From Thermomicrobiaceae bacterium (lineage in GTDB: Bacteria > Chloroflexota > Chloroflexia > Thermomicrobiales > Thermomicrobiaceae): a stretch of 32,817 bases of DNA. Shown in pieces: positions 1 through 8,023 of the stretch. Location: NCBI GenBank assembly GCA_007133615.1, contig SLMJ01000099.1:1-32817 (forward strand), given 5' to 3'. Every line of letters begins with the position of its first letter. Position 1 is the stretch's first letter. The notes below the pieces were generated by a model that saw nothing but the letters and a program-made list of their open reading frames with translations, did not search any database and was not told where the DNA came from. Both the position numbers and the translations under genes were made by a program.

Positions 1-262
1 GTTTTTTGAAGTTCCAGGCTCGCTCTGGCCTTACCGTCAAGATTCGGAACCCGCTTCGAGTATTCTTACTTTTCGGCAGCTCAATGAGTCGCCGTTTTGT
101 TATCTAATTTCTCGACGATTCTCCACACTTCTCATAAATCACCAGCTAATCGATCGTGCAATTGCGATGCCGGGCGCGGCCGCGACCCGAAACCGTGATA
201 CGATGCAACGAACCGGTATACGTTCGACCTCCGTCAACCTTTTGCTGCCCGAATGAGGTCCT

Positions 263-1120
263 TTGCCAGTATCGAGCCATTCCCGGACTTCGCCTGATCG
301 AACACTCCTGCCCGAGCGAAAAGTGTTTGATTCGGGCACGGACGCTGTGGTCTATCGCAGTGCTGATGGCAGATCAGTTCGAAAGATCTATCTCGGGATG
401 GACCTTGAACAGCGTCGAGCGCTGGCACAACGGGAATATGACGCGCTCCTTCGGGTTGCGGATGTGCTCGCGGATGTTCCGGGAGCCCGCTGCCCGACTC
501 CGCTTGCGGTCGAACTGGAGACCGGCGAGCTCGAGATGGAGTACATCGCGGCCAGGCGCCTCGATGCCGAGATTTCGTCGAACCTGTTCGATGAACAGGG
601 ACTACCAGAACGGGTGGGCGCATCGCTGGCCCGGGCATTCCTCGCTCTGTCCGTGACCATGCCTCTCGATGAGATCGACTTCAGTCTCCGCAATACGCTG
701 ATTGACGCCGATCAGAATGTCGTGCTCATCGATTTCACATCACGGCAGCGGGTTTCACATCTGCCGGAAGATCTGCCGGAAGACACGACTGCGATAGAAG
801 TGGCGCTGGCGAGTTTCCTCACCAGCGCACTCACCTATCGCGTCCGGCGCTCCAGTCTGCTGAAGCTGACCGAAGGTCGGAGACTGCGAACGATCGCAAT
901 GACTATCACCGGTTGCGTCCAGATGTGCCAGCCAATTGATTTTTCCCGAGTGCGAGCGATTGCCTGGACATATTTCTGGCGGCAAGCGCGAAACCGCGGA
1001 TGGAAGCGCTTTTTCTGGTTCAACACGATAGGACGGGGCATCTTCTGGATGCTCATGCGTGACATCGAGCAACACATCCCTCACACCGCGTCCTTCGACC
1101 TGCCCCGTGCAGATGGCTAG
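263..1120 (+). CDS. Protein-kinase-fold / LPS-kinase-like or phosphotransferase-like protein
   Basis: 285-aa ORF from a TTG start; motif DFSLRNTLIDADQNVVLIDF resembles the catalytic loop and metal-binding Asp of small-molecule/LPS kinase families; no competing ORF has good family resemblance. Confidence 0.6.
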   Translation: MPVSSHSRTSPDRTLLPERKVFDSGTDAVVYRSADGRSVRKIYLGMDLEQRRALAQREYDALLRVADVLADVPGARCPTPLAVELETGELEMEYIAARRLDAEISSNLFDEQGLPERVGASLARAFLALSVTMPLDEIDFSLRNTLIDADQNVVLIDFTSRQRVSHLPEDLPEDTTAIEVALASFLTSALTYRVRRSSLLKLTEGRRLRTIAMTITGCVQMCQPIDFSRVRAIAWTYFWRQARNRGWKRFFWFNTIGRGIFWMLMRDIEQHIPHTASFDLPRADG

Positions 1121-1289
1121 ATCCATAGTAGGGCCTGATCGCAATTTCCAATAGCTCTGGCGCACATCGCTGCGCAATGCGATAATCGGCTCAAGATTCA
1201 ACGGCTGTCCCAAAATCGAAAAGCTTCGAAATCGGGCACGTGCGCTCGATTACGCCCGGTGAAGAGCAGGAAAGTTACGGCCAGGCCAG

Positions 1290-2486
1290 ATGAAGCGACT
1301 TGAATCCATCCTGATGGTTCACAACTATTACCAGGAACGTGGGGGCGAAGATCTCAGCTTCGAGGCCGAACGACGAGCGCTTGAGCACGCCGGGGTCACG
1401 GTTCACACCTACATCGACTCGAATTATCGTGTTGATAGTCTCGGTGGATTGCGCTCGGGACTGCGCTGCATCTGGTCACTCGAGGCTCATCGGGATGTCA
1501 GTCGCATCCTCAGGGAGACCCGACCACAATTGATGCACGTTCAGAACTCGTTCCCATTAGTCTCCCCATCCATCTACTACGCCGCGCAAGCAATGGGCGT
1601 GCCGGTCGTTCAGAGCATCCGGAATTACCGATTACTCTGCCCGAGCGCCATCTTCTATCGTGACAATCACATTTGCGAAGACTGTATGGGAAAGCGCTTC
1701 GCCTGGCCGGGAGTGCTGCATTCCTGTTACCGAGGCAGTCGGGCGGGAACGGCTGCGATTGCGGCGATGCAGACGATTCATCACACGATCGGATCCTGGG
1801 AGAACAAGGTCGATCATTTCATCTCGCTCTCGCAATTCGGACGTCAGAAGCTAATCGAGGGCGGGCTCCCTCCTGAAAAGATCACAGTTAAACCGAACTT
1901 CGTCTATCCTGAACCCGAACCGAGTGAGGAACCGCGTGAGTTCGTCCTGTTCGTCGGTCGACTGTCCGAGGAAAAGGGCATCGAAACGATGCTCAAAGCC
2001 TGGGAGATGATTCACCACGAAGTCCCACTGGTAATCGCCGGTCGCGGACCGTCTTCCGGAATTGTTGAAGAGGCGGCGAACCGGCTCGATGGCGTGACCT
2101 GGCTCGGGGCGCAGACGATCGACAGTATTTACGATCTCATGGGACGAGCAACTGCCATCCTGTTTCCGTCAGAGTGGTACGAAACGTTCGGCCGAGTTGT
2201 CATCGAGGCGTATGCCCGGGCGACGCCAGTGATCGCATCGAACCTCGGTGCGATCAGTGAACTGGTTATTCCCGGGGAGACCGGTCTCCTGTTTGAACCG
2301 GCATCTCCTGAAACGCTCGCTAGCACCGCACGGGAGATGTGGGCGAACCCGGATCGAGCCCGCAAGATGGGACGCTTTGGCCGCGAACTGTTTGAACAGC
2401 ATTACACGGCTGATCAGCACCTCGCGTCGATAGATCAGATCTACGCCTCGGTGACCGGAGGGGCACGCATCGATTATCAGCCTTAG
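1290..2486 (+). CDS. Glycosyltransferase family 4 (GT-B fold)
   Basis: 398 aa; FVLFVGRLSEEKGIETMLKAWE, ILFPSEWYETFGRVVIEAYARATPVIASNLGAISELV (E-x7-E-type GT4 motif). Confidence 0.9.
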   Translation: MKRLESILMVHNYYQERGGEDLSFEAERRALEHAGVTVHTYIDSNYRVDSLGGLRSGLRCIWSLEAHRDVSRILRETRPQLMHVQNSFPLVSPSIYYAAQAMGVPVVQSIRNYRLLCPSAIFYRDNHICEDCMGKRFAWPGVLHSCYRGSRAGTAAIAAMQTIHHTIGSWENKVDHFISLSQFGRQKLIEGGLPPEKITVKPNFVYPEPEPSEEPREFVLFVGRLSEEKGIETMLKAWEMIHHEVPLVIAGRGPSSGIVEEAANRLDGVTWLGAQTIDSIYDLMGRATAILFPSEWYETFGRVVIEAYARATPVIASNLGAISELVIPGETGLLFEPASPETLASTAREMWANPDRARKMGRFGRELFEQHYTADQHLASIDQIYASVTGGARIDYQP

Positions 2487-2694
2487 CGACCTACTCGATC
2501 TAATCGAGTGGAACATCAGTGATGTCCGAACACGTAACTGTTCGGCATTGCCGGAAATTCGTACACTCAGTTCAAGAACGTACGCCATTTCGCCCGGACC
2601 AGCAGAACATTTGATCACGAGAGGGCCAGTACGATTTCGGTATGAGCAAGATTCACGGAACGAGCCTTTTGAAAACTACTGGCACGGTGCCAGC

Positions 2695-3438
2695 ATGATG
2701 ACCGAAGAATGCCGCAACGAAACGTCACCGGCGGACTCACGATCGACGGTTTCAGGATTCCCGTCCGGGTCTATGCGGCCAGAGCAATCGATTCTCGAAG
2801 CCTATCTTGCGGCTGCACTTGATGGTGATCGGACCGAGGCATTGCGTATCATCCGCGAGGACGGAATCGCTGCGGGCCTTTCAATTAGTCAGCTCTATCT
2901 CAACGTCATTCAGGCCGCGCAATATCGAGCCGGGAAGATGTGGGAAGCGGGAGAAGTCACGGTCTCGCAGGAACATCTGGCGACCGGGATCTCGCAGCTC
3001 GCAATTGCCCAGCTCTACTCCATGATGCCGCGGAGCAGTGCCGCCGGCCACCGGGTGCTGATCGCTTGTGTTCCGGGCGAGACGCACGATATGGGGCCAC
3101 GAATTCTGGCCGATTTCTTTGAGATGGCCGGCTTCGACGTCCGGTACCTGGGCGCAGACGTTCCGTCAACCGACATCGTTGAGGAAGCAAAAAAGTCCCG
3201 GCCAGACATCGTCGCCCTGTCTGCGACGATGACCTATAACCTGCCGGCCTTTCGCAACACCGTTGCAGAGCTACGCACCACGCTGGGGGAAGAGATCCGT
3301 ATCGCCGCCGGCGGTCAGGCATTTCAGTTGACGCCCGAACTTCTGGACGAGCTCGAGATTCCGATCCGCGCGGCCGATGCTCGAGAACTCGTCGACCAGT
3401 CACGGCGTGCACTCGGCATCGACGAAATCAGCCGATGA
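2695..3438 (+). CDS. Stand-alone cobalamin (B12)-binding protein, CarH/LitR-type sensor domain without HTH
   Basis: Helical N-cap with Wx9EH (W at 2941, EH at 2971-2976) and ExHxxG (ETHDMG, 3079-3096), followed by VRYLGADVPSTDIVEEAKKSRPDIVALSATM. Start is uncertain: the ORF is open from 2548, with in-frame ATGs at 2695, 2698 and 2773. Confidence 0.85.
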   Translation: MMTEECRNETSPADSRSTVSGFPSGSMRPEQSILEAYLAAALDGDRTEALRIIREDGIAAGLSISQLYLNVIQAAQYRAGKMWEAGEVTVSQEHLATGISQLAIAQLYSMMPRSSAAGHRVLIACVPGETHDMGPRILADFFEMAGFDVRYLGADVPSTDIVEEAKKSRPDIVALSATMTYNLPAFRNTVAELRTTLGEEIRIAAGGQAFQLTPELLDELEIPIRAADARELVDQSRRALGIDEISR

Positions 3439-3522
3439 GCGCCATCGTGAGTCATGTCAACCGGAGACATTAGGGTCCATTCTCTGCGAAGTACAGACCC
3501 ACGTGTTGTCGAAGGAGGTCGC

Positions 3523-5724
3523 GTGAGTCATTCTGGCCAGACAGGTTCTCAAGTGGGCATCAAACCCGATCTTAGTGACGACGAGATCCTGTCGTCGGAG
3601 TTGTTCGAACGTTTCCTCAGAGATTTTCCGGAAGCTGCAATCGCCATTGATGCAGACGATAACGTGGTCTGGTTCAACGCAGTAGCCGCCAGAGCGCTGC
3701 CGGTCATGTCCGGCGCATCCGTTCACGGTATTACTGATCCCGGCAGTCACGGTAAGCTGGAGTCGACGTTACAGCGGGTACGAAACGGCGAAGACGTGGT
3801 CACGGAACTCGTCCTCGTTGTCGACGGTCGCCCCGCGCTGTACTCGATCCACTTCTTCACCCACCTCGGTCTTGTTGTGTTGCTGGCACGGGGATCGTCC
3901 GACGACGCCGGACGATTCCTGGAAATGTCTTCCATGCTGTCTGATTTCGCTACGCTCTACCGGGAAAGCAGCCATCAGCGCATGGAACTGGAGCATCAAG
4001 GGCAGTTGCTCGAAGACCTCGCTCGCGAACTGGAAAGTGAACGAAAACGCCTCCTGACCATTATCGATCAGTTGCCCGAAGCGATCATCCTGGTTCGCGA
4101 CGACAGCGGCGAGATCCTCCTGACCAACGAACGAGTGCAGGAATTCTGGCAACTGGATGCCGCCCCGGCAACACTGGACGAGATCCCGCTCCGCGTCTCG
4201 GAATCGAACCCAATCGCCCCGCTAGAGACGCCAGTTATTGAAGCGTTACGCCGGCGAACAGACGTCGGACCGTACGAGCTTCTTATCGTCCCAGCTGATG
4301 AGTCCACAATTACCGTCCAGGCACTCGCCAGCCCGATAATCGACGACAACGGCTCGACGATCGGAGCTGCGATGTCCCTGGTAGATATCACCGAGCAGCA
4401 ACGGCTGCGGGAAGAACTGGCGTCGCAGGCGGTACAGGATCCACTAACCGGACTGGGCAACCGGCGCATGTTCTTCCGTGCTGTCGATGCCGCGCTGGCG
4501 AGCACGTCCGAATCGATTGCCGTCCTCTACCTCGATCTGGACGGATTCAAGGCGATCAACGACAGCCTCGGGCACGACGCCGGCGACGAGACACTGCTGG
4601 AGATCGCCGCGCGACTGCGACATGCCGTGCGCGACGATGACACGATCGCGCGAATCGGCGGTGATGAGTTTTCGATACTTCTCGAAGGTGTTGGAAACCA
4701 CGAATCAGTTGAACTCGTGGTCCGTCGGATTCTGGACGCAATTTCGGCGACGATGGTCGTCCATGATCAGACGATCAGACTGACGGGGAGCATCGGCATC
4801 TGCTTCGTCGAGCCTGATTCAAATGTGTCAACGTCGGAAATCGTCAGCCGGGCAGACATGGCGATGTATCAGGCAAAGACCGCGGATACGGCCCGCTGGT
4901 CCTACTATCATGACGGACTGGCAGACTCCGCATTCTTCCCGGTCACGCTGGCTGAAGAGATTCATCACGCCCTCGACAATGAGCAGTTCGAGATGCTCTA
5001 TCGTCCCGTCGTCGAAGTGGCATCCGGACGAGTGCGCGAGGTTGAAATTGCGCTATTCTGGCGTCACATGCGGGATGGACTGCTCGATGATGAGGAGATT
5101 CGATCACGAGCCTGGAGAGCTGGGTTGCTTCACGCAATCGCCGAACGTGCGGCGCAACTGGGATCCTACGATCGCCCACTTATGATCGAAGCGATGGGCG
5201 CACGCAACGACATCGTGTTGTCACGTCACTACTGGCTGGAATACCTCCGCGAGCAACGCGTCGTCGATCAACTGGTCGATATTGCCAGTTCGGTTGCAGG
5301 AAGCCAGATCCGCGTGCGGCTGGAACTCTCGGGCAGACTGCATCGGGGAGACGACGCGATGATGCGCAGCCTCTGGCGACTACACGAATCGGGGCTCGAA
5401 CTCAGCGTGGCTCACGCCGGAGATTTCGACGGCGAGTTTGCACTACTCCGTCACATCCCGATGCACTCGATCGTTGCCGCACCATCACTCGTGCAGGCGC
5501 CGCAGCACGATCCGCTTGCAGAAACGACGCTCGGAACGATTGTCCAGATTGCGGATCATTTCGGGGTGTGTTCGAAAGCGCCGGGAATCGAAACAGATTA
5601 CCAGTTGCAGCGCGCACGAGAGGCGGGATTTCATTTTGTCAGCGGGAGCCAGTACGGCGAACCGCAGACAGCCACAGAGTTGCTCGAGCGGACGTTCGAG
5701 CAGATCTTCCCGATTGATACCTGA
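3523..5724 (+). CDS. PAS-PAS-GGDEF-degenerate EAL signalling protein (diguanylate cyclase)
   Basis: IGGDEF motif intact, RxxD five residues upstream (RDDDTIARIGGDEF), two PAS-like segments, EAL-like C-terminus lacking catalytic residues. GTG at 3523 has the strong SD gaaggagg; the ORF track start is ATG 3454. Confidence 0.9.
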   Translation: MSHSGQTGSQVGIKPDLSDDEILSSELFERFLRDFPEAAIAIDADDNVVWFNAVAARALPVMSGASVHGITDPGSHGKLESTLQRVRNGEDVVTELVLVVDGRPALYSIHFFTHLGLVVLLARGSSDDAGRFLEMSSMLSDFATLYRESSHQRMELEHQGQLLEDLARELESERKRLLTIIDQLPEAIILVRDDSGEILLTNERVQEFWQLDAAPATLDEIPLRVSESNPIAPLETPVIEALRRRTDVGPYELLIVPADESTITVQALASPIIDDNGSTIGAAMSLVDITEQQRLREELASQAVQDPLTGLGNRRMFFRAVDAALASTSESIAVLYLDLDGFKAINDSLGHDAGDETLLEIAARLRHAVRDDDTIARIGGDEFSILLEGVGNHESVELVVRRILDAISATMVVHDQTIRLTGSIGICFVEPDSNVSTSEIVSRADMAMYQAKTADTARWSYYHDGLADSAFFPVTLAEEIHHALDNEQFEMLYRPVVEVASGRVREVEIALFWRHMRDGLLDDEEIRSRAWRAGLLHAIAERAAQLGSYDRPLMIEAMGARNDIVLSRHYWLEYLREQRVVDQLVDIASSVAGSQIRVRLELSGRLHRGDDAMMRSLWRLHESGLELSVAHAGDFDGEFALLRHIPMHSIVAAPSLVQAPQHDPLAETTLGTIVQIADHFGVCSKAPGIETDYQLQRAREAGFHFVSGSQYGEPQTATELLERTFEQIFPIDT

Positions 5725-5810
5725 GCCCAGATGCGAAACTAACCGGTTCGTCATAGTTTCGTTACGCCATCACGATGTGATTATGGGCCCGTGTAATGGG
5801 CTGGCGACTA

Positions 5811-5848
5811 TGCTCCTCTCAGTGGGGATTCCCCACGGGAAAGGAGCA
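5811..5848 (+). promoter_or_regulatory. Long hairpin sequestering the Shine-Dalgarno of the small HTH gene
   Basis: TGCTCCT-CTC-A-GTGGGG-ATT-CCCCAC-GGG-AA-AGGAGCA: 7 bp + 3 bp (one G-U) + 6 bp with small bulges and a 3-nt loop; the AGGAG SD lies in the 3' arm, 4 nt before ATG 5853. Confidence 0.6.
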
Positions 5849-5852
5849 CACC

Positions 5853-6062
5853 ATGGTTCAGGTTGGATACAGACGCGCAGAACAGCTACTGAGACAGAAC
5901 GAATTTCAGCCCCGCGAACTGGCTCGGCTGCTCGGGACCACCGAACAGTTCCTTTTCAACGAGGTCTGGAAAGGCAATCTGCACGCAGTCAAATTTGGCA
6001 ATGACATCGTTCGTTTCGAGCGGGCTGCAGTGCTCGAATGGCTGCGTCGCCGCGAGCAATAA
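5853..6062 (+). CDS. Small helix-turn-helix (MerR/excisionase-like) DNA-binding protein
   Basis: 69 aa MVQVGYRRAEQLLRQNEFQPRELARLLGTTEQFLFNEVWKGNLHAVKFGNDIVRFERAAVLEWLRRREQ; SD aaggag at 5841-5846. Confidence 0.7.
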   Translation: MVQVGYRRAEQLLRQNEFQPRELARLLGTTEQFLFNEVWKGNLHAVKFGNDIVRFERAAVLEWLRRREQ

Positions 6063-6095
6063 TCATGTCCGGGGTATTGATCCCGCTACCTGGTG

Positions 6096-7037
6096 TCATT
6101 CCAGCCAGACGTCGTCTACCGGCACCAGCATCAGCGGGATCGATACCGAATCGGCCAGCTTCTCCGCCACACTGCCGTATGTCCATCGCTCGATGCCCGA
6201 GCGCCGGCGCGTTGCCAGCGCAACGAGAAGTGGGCTCGACTCTTCTACGTGTCGGCAGATCTGCTTCACCGGATTACCGCCCAGGCCCGCAGTCGAAACC
6301 GGACAGGACAGCGATGACCACTCTTCGGCAATTCTGTTGAGATAACCCTCTACTTCGTCTCGCGACTGTTTCTCCCAGCGAAGCTCATCAGCCGCAGCGC
6401 CAGCATCATCACGGAAGGTTTCGGCTACCCGGACGAACTCCAGGTTGAGGCCACATCCCTCTGCGATCGCCGCAGCATGAGGGATCGATGAATGCGAAAC
6501 CTCCGTGCCGTCGAGCAGGACACTGACGGTTCCAGAACGAGATTCTGACTCTGCCTGCAGCTTCGGGAGATGGGCTGGTACCACGATCAGCGGTGAAGTT
6601 GCGCTCCGGACCACTTTTCGCGTCGTCGACCCGAGAAAGAGCTTGCGAGTGCCGGTCGCGCCGAGGCTCGACATGATAGCCCAGGAATGCTCTGTCCGAT
6701 TCAATTCCTTGATGATTTCCTCGGACGGCTTGCCAACCCGACCGACCACCTCGATCCTAGCCTCCGTCGCGGCCAGTTCGGATACACTGTCCTCCATCCA
6801 GGCCGGGGGATCCAGGAGCGCGCGTGGATCAGCATCTTCGGACCACTCAATGTCCGTGCGCGCGAACTTGCGCAATTGTCGGATCGAATCGAAAACATGC
6901 AGGAACCGAACTGGCACGTCGAGATGGTCGGCAAGCCTGACCAGCAACGGTATAGACCGCTCGGAGGTTCGGGAACCATCCAGCGGGGCAATCAGTACGT
7001 CCGGGAACGCTGGTCTGGCTTGAAGTTCAGAACTCAC
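6096..7037 (-). CDS. Universal stress protein with two UspA domains
   Basis: 313 aa; two repeats of PLDGSRTSERSIPL... / LLDGTEVSHSSIPHA..., GATGTRKLFLGSTTRKVVRSATSPLIVV. Confidence 0.88.
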   Translation of the reverse strand: MSSELQARPAFPDVLIAPLDGSRTSERSIPLLVRLADHLDVPVRFLHVFDSIRQLRKFARTDIEWSEDADPRALLDPPAWMEDSVSELAATEARIEVVGRVGKPSEEIIKELNRTEHSWAIMSSLGATGTRKLFLGSTTRKVVRSATSPLIVVPAHLPKLQAESESRSGTVSVLLDGTEVSHSSIPHAAAIAEGCGLNLEFVRVAETFRDDAGAAADELRWEKQSRDEVEGYLNRIAEEWSSLSCPVSTAGLGGNPVKQICRHVEESSPLLVALATRRRSGIERWTYGSVAEKLADSVSIPLMLVPVDDVWLE

Positions 7038-7321
7038 GTATCTCTCCGTTGCTGGTGTCCGTAAGGCATTCCGTCATATGCATCGCCTGCGTTGATATCG
7101 ACGAGTTGAAGAGCAAGTGAATCCGTAACGATCCGTCAGTTCCCTTGATTCTAGCAACGAATGGGTGAGAAAACGGGTGAACAATGCCTGTTTTCCGAAT
7201 CATCGCGCAGAATCGTCGATTCTCGCTTACAATGGTGAGCAAATCGTTCGTGAGGCGCTCGCCTTCTGACACGAGGCGCTAGTCGAGATCGAGTTATGCC
7301 CGCGCGAAGCAAGGGGAGACG

Positions 7322-8020
7322 ATGAGAAAACAGCTTGTCCTGATCGCAGATGATGACGCGCCGATCCTGCGACTCGTCAGAACGAAACTCCAGGCAGATG
7401 GATACGGCGTTATTACCGCAATGAATGGCCAGGAGGCGGTGGAGCTTTTCGAGCGCGAGCGGCCGGACATCGTGGTTCTCGATTTGATGATGCCGGTTAT
7501 GGACGGTTACGACGCGCTGCAGCAGATCCGGCAATCAGCAAACGTACCAGTCGTCATTCTGACAGCGCGGTCCGCGGCACCGGAGAAGATCCGGGGACTG
7601 GATCTCGGCGCTGATGATTACGTCACCAAGCCATTCAATCCGGACGAGCTTTCCGCGCGAATTGCTGCAGTCCTTCGCCGGGTTTCCGGGTCACAGCCTG
7701 TGACGAGCCAGGTTCTCGATTATGGATATCTGAGCATTGATCTCGGCAGACGGCAGATCATGGCACGCGGCAGCGAAGTGGAACTCAGCCGCACCGAGTG
7801 GGAACTGCTGTATCAACTCGCCAGCAACGCCGGCCGCGTCATGCTACATACGGAGCTGCTGTCGCGAATCTGGGGCCCGGAGTTCCGGGACGAGACGTAC
7901 TACCTCCGAACCTGGGTCAGCCGATTGCGGGCGAAGCTGGAAGAAGACCGCGAAAACCCCACGCTGATCAAGACGTTCCCCGGTATGGGCTACCGCCTCG
8001 AACCACCGCACGGAGAATAG
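7322..8020 (+). CDS. OmpR/PhoB-family response regulator
   Basis: Receiver motifs ADDDAP, VLDLMMP, TAR, YVTKPF; winged-helix C-terminus (SRTEWELLYQLA...YYLRTWVSRLRAKLE...GMGYRL). Confidence 0.96.
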   Translation: MRKQLVLIADDDAPILRLVRTKLQADGYGVITAMNGQEAVELFERERPDIVVLDLMMPVMDGYDALQQIRQSANVPVVILTARSAAPEKIRGLDLGADDYVTKPFNPDELSARIAAVLRRVSGSQPVTSQVLDYGYLSIDLGRRQIMARGSEVELSRTEWELLYQLASNAGRVMLHTELLSRIWGPEFRDETYYLRTWVSRLRAKLEEDRENPTLIKTFPGMGYRLEPPHGE

Positions 8021-8023
8021 GGA

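Noticed and set aside
2487-2694. Cobalamin riboswitch upstream of the B12-binding protein
   Set aside because: No recognisable B12-box or multi-stem aptamer; only a short local hairpin.
7027-7534. Minus-strand ORFs 7027-7272 and 7151-7534
   Set aside because: Span the Usp/response-regulator divergent region and the receiver domain; no SD and no recognisable product.
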